Origin: Rhodoblastus sp052145335
Lineage (GTDB): Bacteria; Pseudomonadota; Alphaproteobacteria; Rhizobiales; Beijerinckiaceae
DNA length: 14,596 nucleotides
NCBI RefSeq assembly: GCF_052145335.1
Contig: NZ_JBKQOU010000367.1
Location: forward strand, 1-14,596
Direction of reading: 5' to 3'
The notes under the pieces were generated by a model, which was not told the origin of the DNA, made no database searches, and saw nothing but the letters and a program-made list of their open reading frames with translations. This document shows, one piece after another, positions 7,100 through 14,567 of this stretch (position 1 is the stretch's first letter; each line of letters begins with the position of its first letter). A program made the position numbers and the translations under genes.

Positions 7100-8121
7100 G
7101 GCGCGGCCTCCCAAAATCGTTCATTCGCCGCGAGATCGTAGCGCCGGACCGATCCGGGCGGAAGCGCGACAAAAAGCTCGTGCGGGATGGCGGCGCGCTC
7201 CAGCGCCAGGGCCAGTCGCTTCGGCGGCTCTTCGCGCTTTTCATCGGTCAGGCGGAAGACCCCCCAATGATGGGCGAATGCCGACCTCGCTCCCAGATCC
7301 TGGAAAATCCGCACGGCTTCTTCCGGGCAGACATGATGGCGGCGCATGAACCAGCTGGGATCGTAGGCGCCGATCGGCAGCAGGGCCAAGGCGATGTCCG
7401 GGCTTTTCATGGCGGCCTCGCGAAAAATGGCGCCGTCGCGATAGGCAGTGTCGCCGATGAAGTAAATCGTTCCCGCCGGCGTGCCTATGGCGAAAGAAGC
7501 CCACAAGGCCATGCGGCGGTCGAACATCCCGCGCGCCGACCAATGATAGGCCGGGTCGAGCCGCACCGCGACTTCCGACGACAAGGCGACGGTTTCGCCC
7601 CAATCCCGCGCCTCCGGGCGCAAGGACCCGTCGGCGGCGCGCAGAATCGCGTCATTGCCCAGCGGCACGATGATTTTCGGCGCGCATTCACGGGCGATGC
7701 GCGACAGGAAGCTCAGGTCCATATGGTCATAATGATTGTGGGTGACCAGAACCGCATCTATGGGCGGCAGGTCTTCGAAGGCGACGCCCGCCGGCTACTG
7801 CCTTTTCGGTCCGGGGAAAGCGTCCGGGCTGGCGCGCTCCGACCATACCGGATCGACCAGGATGTTCAGGCCGAAACATTGCAGCAGGAAGGAGGCGTGG
7901 CCGATATAGGACAGCCGCAGGCTGGCGCCCGCGACGCGTTCGGGCGGGCGGTCGGGCGGGGGCCTGTCGATCCTGGCGGGCCAAGGCGCCCTGTAGCGCT
8001 CCTCGAAACGCCAGCGCAACACGTCAGCCAGGCCGTTTTCGCGCTCAACCGGCGTATTGAAAAAGCGCAGGCCATCGAAATGATCGCTGCGGGGTCCGCG
8101 ATAATAAGGGTTTTTGCGCAT
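7096..8121 (-). pseudogene. Metallo-beta-lactamase-fold hydrolase (NAPE-PLD/UlaG-like) interrupted by an in-frame amber codon
   Basis: Read in a single frame from ATG 8121 to TGA 7096-7098, the sequence encodes a 341-codon MBL-fold hydrolase with TAG at codon 109 (7795-7797). Before it come YIGHASFLLQ (72-81), NILVDPVWSERASP (86-99) and GPKRQ; after it come PAGVAFEDLPPIDAVLVTHNHYDH. The metal motif HNHYDH has H128, H130, D132 and H133. Further conserved pieces are YHWSARGMFDRRMALWASF (192-210), FIGDTAYRDG (221-230) and AHHWGVF (283-289). No frameshift is involved, and both sides match the family, so one base change explains the break. The 108-residue front part lacks the metal site. Restart at ATG 7722 would begin just after the HNHYDH motif, so neither piece should be active. 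The start has aaaggg 5 bases upstream. The substrate class is uncertain (phosphodiester or lactone). It could be a recent nonsense mutation, a read-through case or a sequencing error. Confidence 0.85.
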
Positions 8122-8245
8122 CGGCGCCCTTTGGTTAAATAGCTTGATACATATAAGCCTGCCTGGCGGGCGAAAAAGCCGCCACGAATTGCTCTGTTTC
8201 CTCCGCGACAGCGATAGGCGAGTATGGCGCAGGGAGTGAAACGAG
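8122..8245. promoter_or_regulatory. Divergent intergenic region between the MBL gene and the SulP transporter
   Basis: These 124 bases separate two divergent starts. An AT-rich stretch at 8131-8157 (TTGGTT, then TATAAG 15 bases later on the plus strand) is the best promoter candidate, but the spacing is short. On the minus strand aaaggg precedes the MBL start. Nothing else is recognisable. Confidence 0.35.
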
Positions 8246-9976
8246 ATGAACCAGACCGCGAAACCATCCTGGCCGGTTTTTCGTTCGCTGCAAGGGGCGG
8301 CGGCCAATTGGCGAATCGATCTCGTCGCCGGGCTCACTTTGGCGGCGATCGCCACGCCCGAGCAAATGGCCACCGCCCGGCTTGGCGGCTTCGAACCCCA
8401 TATCGGCTTTTTTGTTTTCGTCGCCGGCGCGCTCGGCTTCGCCTTGCTCGGCGCCAATCGCTTTCTCTCCTCTGGCGCCGATTCCACCATCACTCCGATT
8501 TTCGCCGGCTCGCTGACGTTGATCGCCGCGGCCGGCACGCCGCATTACGCCACCCTCTCGGCTCTGCTTGCGTTGATGGTCGGCGCGATGATGCTCGGCG
8601 CCGGCTTTTTTCGCGCCGGGTGGGTCGCCAATCTTCTCTCCATCCCGGTGCTCACCGGCTTTCTCGCCGGCATCGCGGTGCATATCGCGCTGTCGCAGGC
8701 GCCGTCGTTTCTCGGCCTGCCCGGCGGTTCGGGGACATTTTTCGATCGCGTCAAGCAACTCGCCCAGCATTTCGGCGAGATCAACCCGGTGGCGCTGGGG
8801 CTGGGCCTAGGCTGTCTCGCCATCGTCATCGTCGCGGAACGGCTGAGCCCGCGTATTCCCGGCGCGCTGATCGCCTTGATCGGCGCGACTTTGGCGGTCC
8901 TGGCGCTGGGCCTTGAAGGCAAGGGCCTGCCGGTGATCGGCGCTTTTTCGGTCGAGCCGCCGCATCCCTCGGCTCCGATCGTCAGTCTTAACGATTTCGT
9001 CAAGGTTCTGGGTCTGGCGACGCTCATCACTTTGATCGTGATGGTGCAGAGCGCCGCGACGTCGCGGTCGTTCCCCGGCCTGCCCGGCGAGCCGCCCGAC
9101 ATCGACCGCGATTTTCTGGGCCTGGGCGCCGGCAGCATCCTGGCCGGCCTGTTCGGAGGCTTTCCGGTCAACGCCAGCCCGCCGCGCACCGCGATCGTCG
9201 CGGAAAACGGCGGCCGTTCGCAACTCGCCAGCCTCGCCGCCGCCGCCCTGGTCCTGGTCGCCGCTTTCGGCGAGCCATTTTTGCGCCATACTCCGGAGGC
9301 GGCGCTGGCGGCGATCCTGTTCTTTATCGCCGGCCGCATTTTTCGCGTAGCCGACATGCGCGACATTCTTGCCCGTTCGAAGCAGGAATTCCTGCTGGTG
9401 GTCGTGACGATTTTCGCCGTGGTGCTGCTGCCGGTGCAGAGCGGCGTCGCCCTGGCGATCATGCTGTCGCTGATCCACGGCTTCTGGACCACGACCCAGA
9501 CCGATCTGCAGCAATTCGTGCGCCTGCCCGGCGAAACGGTGTGGTGGACGCAACACCCGACCAAGGCCCGCGAAACTCTCGAAGGGGTGAAAGTGGTCGG
9601 CTTCCAGGCGCCTCTGTCCTTCCTCAACGCTGAAAAATTCGGGCGTGAAATGCTGGAAGCGGTGGAAACGCCGGGCCTGAAACTGATCGTGCTGGAGGCG
9701 AGCAGCATCGCCGACATCGATTATACGGCGGCCAAGGCATTCGGGTCGGTGATCCGCGCCTGTCATGACAGGAACGTGGATTTCGCCATCGCGCGGCTGG
9801 AATCTTTGCGCGCCAGGGCCGCCTTGAACGCTTACGGCCTGCTCGACGCTCTGGCTCCTCCCGGTGGGAAGGGCAAGGATCGCCTGTTCCACAGCGTCGA
9901 TGAGGCGACTCGGGCGCTGGCGCCGCACGCAAAAGTCATCGGTATCCCGGCGGAAGACCGCAAGTCCGCCGGCTGA
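8246..9976 (+). CDS. SulP-family (SLC26) inorganic anion transporter with STAS domain
   Basis: The 576-residue inner-membrane protein has the SulP layout. A hydrophobic core of repeated membrane helices fills about 24-412, including LVAGLTLAAIATPEQMA (26-42), where the family usually reads 'vALP.ala', and LSIPVLTGFLAGIAVHIALSQ (131-151). The second repeat includes GLFGGFPVNASPPRTAI (301-317), the family's conserved 'G.fP..gs.srta' stretch. A cytoplasmic STAS domain (about 445-562) includes LIVLEASSIADIDYTAAKAF (480-499), the region that binds or is phosphorylated in anti-sigma antagonist-like folds. Substrates in the family include sulfate, bicarbonate, molybdate and dicarboxylates; the sequence alone does not decide. 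The start at ATG 8246 has a GGGAG about 9 bases upstream. It is divergent from the MBL gene, with no co-directional partner before the porins. Confidence 0.9.
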   Translation: MNQTAKPSWPVFRSLQGAAANWRIDLVAGLTLAAIATPEQMATARLGGFEPHIGFFVFVAGALGFALLGANRFLSSGADSTITPIFAGSLTLIAAAGTPHYATLSALLALMVGAMMLGAGFFRAGWVANLLSIPVLTGFLAGIAVHIALSQAPSFLGLPGGSGTFFDRVKQLAQHFGEINPVALGLGLGCLAIVIVAERLSPRIPGALIALIGATLAVLALGLEGKGLPVIGAFSVEPPHPSAPIVSLNDFVKVLGLATLITLIVMVQSAATSRSFPGLPGEPPDIDRDFLGLGAGSILAGLFGGFPVNASPPRTAIVAENGGRSQLASLAAAALVLVAAFGEPFLRHTPEAALAAILFFIAGRIFRVADMRDILARSKQEFLLVVVTIFAVVLLPVQSGVALAIMLSLIHGFWTTTQTDLQQFVRLPGETVWWTQHPTKARETLEGVKVVGFQAPLSFLNAEKFGREMLEAVETPGLKLIVLEASSIADIDYTAAKAFGSVIRACHDRNVDFAIARLESLRARAALNAYGLLDALAPPGGKGKDRLFHSVDEATRALAPHAKVIGIPAEDRKSAG

Positions 9977-10401
9977 TCCCTTCCGCGCCAACCCGGATAC
10001 TTTCTGCAACGAGGTCCTATGCATGTCCTCCGCGTCTCGACAAAAGTCGATAATCTATCACGCAAGCTATTCTTATCGTTTGTGACAAATTGACAAACAT
10101 CAACTCTACCGCAGCGCAGCAACGTCATTGGAGCGTCATAAACCCACGATCCGCTCCATTTGGCGTCGGGCTGTTATTGCAAGAAAGCCACACTCGGGAT
10201 TCTTTCGCCGCAAAGCAGCCATTTTTGGCTCTGACTCAATTGCCAAGGCGCAGCGCCCCCTCTAATCCAAAGATAGTCGCTCCAAACGTTCGTTGGAGCG
10301 CGAAAAGGTTTTCTGAGGAGCTGCGGCGCCGCCGTGGTTTTGGGGGCTTGAGCGGTTGGCGACGTCACGCGACGCCAGCCTGCAATCTAGGAGATGGGGT
10401 A
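9977..10401 (+). promoter_or_regulatory. 425-bp leader/promoter region of the first porin
   Basis: No gene is convincing here, although a frame remains open in phase with the porin from TTG 10090. No terminator for the SulP gene is visible. The stretch holds tandem octamers TGACAAAT-TGACAAAC (10083-10098). It also holds four copies of a 7-8-base word as complementary pairs (10128-10135 with 10152-10158; 10278-10285 with 10293-10300). The second pair forms an 8-bp perfect stem with a 7-base loop. A smaller hairpin agcca-tttt-tggct lies at 10217-10230. A long structured 5' leader would fit post-transcriptional control of an abundant porin; this is inference. The ribosome site AGGAG (10389-10393) is 8 bases before ATG 10402. 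Confidence 0.45.
10278..10300 (+). promoter_or_regulatory. Perfect 8-bp inverted repeat in the porin leader
   Basis: CGCTCCAA (10278-10285) and TTGGAGCG (10293-10300) flank a 7-base spacer. It may be an operator or an RNA hairpin. The same word recurs inverted at 10128-10135 and 10152-10158. No T tract follows it, so it is not a terminator. Confidence 0.4.
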
Positions 10402-12231
10402 ATGAAGAGCAAGTTTATGGCGGCCGCCGCCGTTGCGGCGATCCTGACCGCCTCGGGCGTCGCCCACGCGGAAACCAACGACATCGCCGCGCTCAAGGCG
10501 CAGTCGCAGGCGCTGAAGAAGCAGAACGCGGCTCTCGAAGCGCGCCTGAACAAGCTTGAAAAGCAGCAGGCCGCTCAGCAGCAGGTGCAGCAGAAGCAGG
10601 CGGCTCAGATCGCCGCCACTCCGGCGCCGCGTAGCTTTATGGCGGCCGACCTCCCCTATATCAAGGGGCCGTTGCCGTGCGAACTGCCGACCCTGGACGG
10701 CCCGCTGACCCTCTGCGGCATCACCGCGTTCGGCACCATCGACGCCGGCCTTGGCTACGACTCCCACGGCCTGCCCAACAACGGCAAGGCCTACCTCGCC
10801 CAACAGCTCATCAACGGAAAAGCCACGCATTCCTATTTTGGCGTCGCGCAGAACGGCCTGTCGGTTTCGGTCCTCGGCCTCAAGGGCTCGACGGAAATCC
10901 TGCCTGGTTGGTCCGGCGTGTTCTGGGCTTCGACCAACATCAACCCGCAGTCGGGCCAGCTCGCCGATGCACCGGGGTCTCTCGCCAGCAACAACGGCCT
11001 TAACCGCAACAACTATTCGAACTCCTTCGACGGTTCGCGCGGAGGCCAGGCCTTCAACGATCAGCTCTTCGTCGGTGTCGCCTCGCCCACCTACGGCCAG
11101 TTGACCTTCGGTCGCCATGTCGCCCTGGCGGGCGATGTGATCGGCGCTTACGATCCGGCGAAATCGAACGCCTTCTCGCTGATCGGTTATTCCGGCAGCT
11201 ACGGCGCCGGCCTTGGCAATACCGAAAACGTCCGCTGGGACGACTCGTTCAAATACCGCGTCGAATATGGTCCGGTGCACTTCGGCGCCATGTATAAATT
11301 CGCCGACGGCGACAGCGGCAGCAACATCGGCACTGCTGGCCAGGTCTGCACGGGCACGAACCTGCCTGTCGAGGGCTGCGCCAAGCCGAGCCTTGGCGGA
11401 TCACATAATTATTCGACGCAGAACGACGCCGGGCAGATCAACCTCGGCGGCAGCTACGCCGGCTTCGATATGGACGGCGTTCTCGGCTATTTCCACCAGT
11501 CCACCGCCATGGGCTCTAGCGGTCTCAGCTCCGCTCAGCTTGGCGGCATCAGCACCTTCACCAGCAACAACTTCGTTGGCAACGTGGCGCAGTCGACCGT
11601 TTCTTACGGCAACAACAACGCCAACACCTTGGCCGCGACGGTTTCGGACACCACGGGCGGCATCCTCGCCGCGAAATATACCTGGAACCAGTTCAAGTTC
11701 TTCGCCGGCTGGTCGCACTTGATCTTCCACAACCCCGAAAACAACGTCGGCATCGGCGCCCAGAACGAACAGGGCGGCTATATCATGAGCACGGTCAACA
11801 ACGCCGGCTATCCGCACGCCAGGCTGCTGGATACCGAATGGGTCGGCTTCCGTTATGCTTACGATCCCAAGACCGAATTCGCGTTCGCCTATTATCATGC
11901 CGAACAGAATGGCTATGGCTTTGCGGCCAACACCCCCGGCGTTTCGAACACCGCTTCGAACAGCCTGGCGACTTGCGGCTTGCCCGCCTATATCTCAAAC
12001 GTGAACGGCGCTACCATCAACGGCGTCAAGTTCGCCTATCAGTCTGCCCCGCGCAGCAGCACTTGCTCCGGCACGCTCCAGGCCGGTTCCGGCTTCGTGG
12101 ACTACCACTTCACCAAGCGGTTCGATGTCTACGCCGGCGTGATGTACTCGGTCCTCGGCGGCGGCCTGCAGTCCGCCGCGTTCAGCGCGTCGAACTGGGC
12201 CCCGACGATTGGCGCCCGCTTCACCTTCTGA
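10402..12231 (+). CDS. Outer-membrane porin with N-terminal coiled coil (first of a tandem pair)
   Basis: The 609-residue precursor should form a beta-barrel diffusion channel. A signal peptide (1-23, cleavage after GVAHA) is followed by an Ala/Gln-rich coiled coil (about 27-70: ALKAQSQALKKQNAALEARL and on), which probably supports trimer assembly at the periplasmic side. The barrel begins near LCGITAFGTIDAGLGY (104-119) and ends with GARFTF, whose terminal Phe is the usual signal for the BAM machinery. QLTFGRH (233-239) and the many alternating Gly/aromatic strands fit Gram-negative porins (Porin_4-like). Six cysteines form three near-neighbour pairs: 93/105, 316/326 and 525/555. The start at ATG 10402 is chosen from the signal peptide and AGGAG 8 bases upstream; the open frame back to 10090 lacks these features. 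A paralogue follows at 12614. Pore selectivity cannot be read from the sequence. Confidence 0.88.
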   Translation: MKSKFMAAAAVAAILTASGVAHAETNDIAALKAQSQALKKQNAALEARLNKLEKQQAAQQQVQQKQAAQIAATPAPRSFMAADLPYIKGPLPCELPTLDGPLTLCGITAFGTIDAGLGYDSHGLPNNGKAYLAQQLINGKATHSYFGVAQNGLSVSVLGLKGSTEILPGWSGVFWASTNINPQSGQLADAPGSLASNNGLNRNNYSNSFDGSRGGQAFNDQLFVGVASPTYGQLTFGRHVALAGDVIGAYDPAKSNAFSLIGYSGSYGAGLGNTENVRWDDSFKYRVEYGPVHFGAMYKFADGDSGSNIGTAGQVCTGTNLPVEGCAKPSLGGSHNYSTQNDAGQINLGGSYAGFDMDGVLGYFHQSTAMGSSGLSSAQLGGISTFTSNNFVGNVAQSTVSYGNNNANTLAATVSDTTGGILAAKYTWNQFKFFAGWSHLIFHNPENNVGIGAQNEQGGYIMSTVNNAGYPHARLLDTEWVGFRYAYDPKTEFAFAYYHAEQNGYGFAANTPGVSNTASNSLATCGLPAYISNVNGATINGVKFAYQSAPRSSTCSGTLQAGSGFVDYHFTKRFDVYAGVMYSVLGGGLQSAAFSASNWAPTIGARFTF

Positions 12232-12278
12232 TCGCTTTCCTCGGAAAGCCTTCAGAGCCAGCACGGCCTGAAATCAAG

Positions 12279-12310
12279 TCCCGCGAGCCTCAAGCTCGCG
12301 GGATTTTTTT
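12279..12310 (+). terminator. Intrinsic terminator of the first porin
   Basis: Perfect 10-bp stem tcccgcgagc (12279-12288) with gctcgcggga (12294-12303), a 5-base loop and seven T. It begins 47 bases after the stop codon. The terminator of the second porin has the same cccgcg / cgcggg stem core. Confidence 0.93.
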
Positions 12311-12613
12311 GCGCTTAGAGCCGCTCGTTGTTGCCGTCGCGGCCATGAGGCGACGCCGCAGATTTGGCATGTGGTAATTCGGTTACATAGATAAACTTAT
12401 TCAAAACCAAGCGCCGCCTCCAGGTCAAAAATGCTCACAAAATAGCCAAAAAACGCTCTTTTTGCCGCAAAATCGCCTTCTGCCGGCAATTGCGCCAAAA
12501 CTATGGACTTCCCGGTAATCCAAATCGTCGTTAGCAAGGACTACACGAAGCTTAATGGCGCGTCGCTTACGGTATTGGTTTTACCTGAAGCGGCGGAGGC
12601 ACCGGAGAAGATG
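12311..12613 (+). promoter_or_regulatory. Leader/promoter region of the second porin
   Basis: About 300 bases lie between the terminator and the second porin. An AT-rich segment at 12376-12405 (around ttacatagataaacttattc) is the likeliest promoter area, but no consensus pair stands out. The frame stays open in phase with the porin from 12503; that extension has no signal-peptide or family features and is treated as untranslated leader. The four-copy TTGGAGCG word seen before the first porin is absent. The ribosome site GGAG (12604-12607) is 6 bases before ATG 12614. Confidence 0.4.
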
Positions 12614-14353
12614 ATGAAGAAGCAACTTATGGCGACCGCCGCCGCGCTCGCGATCCTGACCGCCACGGCCGCCCGCGCCGACGAGATCAGCGACCTCAAG
12701 GCGCAGTCCGCGGCGCTGAAGAGGCAGAATCAAGCCCTCGAGCAGCGCCTAAACAAGCTTGAAAAGCAGGAGGCCGCTCAGCAGCAGACGCAGCAGAAGC
12801 AAGCGGCTCAGCTCGCCGCCGCTCCGGCGCCGACCAGCTTCATGGCGGCCGACCTCTCCAGCCTCAAGGGTCCGTTGCCGTCGTGCGCCCTGCCGTCCCT
12901 GGACGGCCCGCTGACTTTCTGCGGCATTACTGTATTCGGCACGGTCGACGCCGGCCTTGGCTGGGTCAGCCACGGTCTGCCGGAAAACGGCCAGAACTAC
13001 GAAGGCCAGTCGCTGATCAACAAATTCACCAATCACGCCCACTTCGGCATCGCCCAGAACAGCCTGTCGCAGACGACGTTGGGCGTGAAAGGCGAGGAAG
13101 AACTCCTTCCCGGCCTGTCCGGCGTGTTCCTGGCCTCCACCGGCATAAATCCGCAGTCGGGCCAGCTAGCCAACATGCCGGGGACGTTGGTCTCCAACCA
13201 GGGTCTCAATAGGGCCAATTATTCCTTTTCGGGCGACGGCGGGCGCGGCGGCCAGCCCTTCAATGATCAGCTCTATGTCGGTCTCGCCTCGCCCGATTAC
13301 GGCCAGCTGACCTTCGGTCGCCACCGGACCTTCACCACCGACTTGATCGGCCTCTACGACCCGGCCGGCGGCGCCTATGCCTTCTCGCCGATCGGCTTCA
13401 ACGGTCAGTTGCTCGCCGGTCTCGGCGCCACCGAGGACGCCCGCTGGGACGATTCGTTCAAATATCGCGTGGCCTATGGCCCGGTTCACGCCGGCGCCAT
13501 GTACAAGTTCGCTGACGGCACGGGCGGTTGCAATTACACCGGCACACTGACGGCGCCGAAAGGCACTACGCAGCAGTGCTTCGCGTCGAACAACGACGCC
13601 GCTCAGTTTGACTTGGGCGGCAGCTATGGCGGCCTCGACGTCGACGTCGCGGGCGGCTACTTCCATCAGGCCACGATCATGGCCGGCGGCAACGCTCCGT
13701 TGAGCGCGGCGCAGCTCACCGCCAGTACGTTCACCCCCAATGCGGGCGCCGTCGTCACCTCGACCGGCAACAACGTCAACACTCTGAATGGCATCATTAC
13801 CGACACCGCGGGCGTGGCGGCCGGGGCGAAATATACCTGGAACCAGTTCAAGTTCTTTGTCGGCTACGACTACGAAAACTTGAACAATCCGCATGACAAT
13901 CTCGGCATCGGGGCCACCAATGATCAGGGCGGCTATCTCCTCAGTCAGGCCAATAATCATTTCTATGCGCATGCCAGGATTCTGCAGACGGTCTGGACGG
14001 GCGTGAAATACGCCTATGATCCCAAGACCGACATCACCCTGGCTTACTATCATACCAGCCAGAACCGATACGGCGATGCCGGCCAGAGCGCGACCTGCTC
14101 CGCGATTCATCAAAATCTTGAGGCCGCGCAATGCTCCGGCACACTGGACGTCGTCTCGCTCTATGCTGACTATCACTTCACTAAGCGGTTCGACGTTTAC
14201 GCTGGCATGGAAGTTTCCAATGTCGAAGGCGGTCTCGCGGGCGGCACCCTGCCGCTGGGCTCGAAGGTCGGGACGCCCGTCTCGGCGGCCAATTACGGAA
14301 ATAACTATTATACCAACTGGGCTCCGACCATCGGCGCCCGCTTCACCTTCTGA
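12614..14353 (+). CDS. Outer-membrane porin with N-terminal coiled coil (second of a tandem pair)
   Basis: The 579-residue precursor is a paralogue of the porin just upstream and should form the same kind of barrel. The signal peptide is 1-22 (cleavage after TAARA). The coiled coil is about 25-68 (ISDLKAQSAALKRQNQALEQ and on). The barrel starts near TFCGITVFGTVDAGLGW (101-117) and ends with PTIGARFTF, identical to its neighbour. Shared blocks include INPQSGQLA, YGQLTFGRH, WDDSFKYRV and AKYTWNQFKFF; lengths differ mainly in putative surface loops (300-330 and 360-400). The six cysteines again fall as three pairs: 91/103, 306/322 and 495/507. Two adjacent ATGs exist at 12611 and 12614. The second is preferred because GGAG is then 6 bases away and the start aligns with the first porin. 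Divergent loops suggest different selectivity or surface exposure. Confidence 0.88.
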   Translation: MKKQLMATAAALAILTATAARADEISDLKAQSAALKRQNQALEQRLNKLEKQEAAQQQTQQKQAAQLAAAPAPTSFMAADLSSLKGPLPSCALPSLDGPLTFCGITVFGTVDAGLGWVSHGLPENGQNYEGQSLINKFTNHAHFGIAQNSLSQTTLGVKGEEELLPGLSGVFLASTGINPQSGQLANMPGTLVSNQGLNRANYSFSGDGGRGGQPFNDQLYVGLASPDYGQLTFGRHRTFTTDLIGLYDPAGGAYAFSPIGFNGQLLAGLGATEDARWDDSFKYRVAYGPVHAGAMYKFADGTGGCNYTGTLTAPKGTTQQCFASNNDAAQFDLGGSYGGLDVDVAGGYFHQATIMAGGNAPLSAAQLTASTFTPNAGAVVTSTGNNVNTLNGIITDTAGVAAGAKYTWNQFKFFVGYDYENLNNPHDNLGIGATNDQGGYLLSQANNHFYAHARILQTVWTGVKYAYDPKTDITLAYYHTSQNRYGDAGQSATCSAIHQNLEAAQCSGTLDVVSLYADYHFTKRFDVYAGMEVSNVEGGLAGGTLPLGSKVGTPVSAANYGNNYYTNWAPTIGARFTF

Positions 14354-14382
14354 TCGCTTTCCTCGAAAACGATCCGGTCCGA

Positions 14383-14418
14383 AAAAAATCCCGCGCGCTT
14401 CGGCTCGCGGGATTTTTT
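14383..14418 (+). terminator. Intrinsic terminator of the second porin
   Basis: The stem atcccgcg (14388-14395) pairs with cgcgggat (14406-14413). It is extended by five A-T pairs on the outside and by gc-ttcg-gc, a stable tetraloop, on the inside after one mismatch. A run of six T (14413-14418) follows. It begins 29 bases after the stop codon. Confidence 0.92.
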
Positions 14419-14512
14419 GCGCTTGGCGTCTTTCGACGGCGCGCCCACTGAGGCAGAATTGCAACAGAAAGAGCAGAAAGCGCGAAAGGCAGAATTAAGG
14501 CAGGACACTTAG

Positions 14513-14540
14513 TTGACAATTTTTATCGATTTTATAAAAG
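14513..14540 (+). promoter_or_regulatory. Candidate promoter of the gene at the right edge
   Basis: A perfect TTGACA (14513-14518) precedes an AT-rich stretch with TATAAA (14533-14538) at a short 14-base spacing, or TAAAAG (14535-14540) at 16 bases. It lies about 30-50 bases before ATG 14568. The -35 is the best in the window; the -10 is ambiguous. Confidence 0.45.
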
Positions 14541-14567
14541 CACTTTGTTCATTGGAAGGGCTGAAGA

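Noticed and set aside
7096..7722. Second half of the MBL gene as an independent 208-residue protein
   Set aside because: It would start just after the metal-binding HNHYDH motif, and the missing front part is present in the same frame upstream of one TAG. It is part of one interrupted gene.
7795..7797. TAG read as pyrrolysine or another recoded residue
   Set aside because: No recoding machinery or special downstream structure is visible in the window, and family members have an ordinary variable residue near this position; a point mutation is simpler. Kept as a finding only for testing.
8807..10024. 405-codon minus-strand open frame opposite the SulP gene
   Set aside because: The composition (rich in Arg, Gln, Asp and His) is typical of an antisense shadow; the transporter on the plus strand is unmistakable.
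10090..10401. N-terminal extension of the first porin (open frame from TTG)
   Set aside because: The signal peptide must be N-terminal; ATG 10402 has both a signal peptide and a well-spaced AGGAG.
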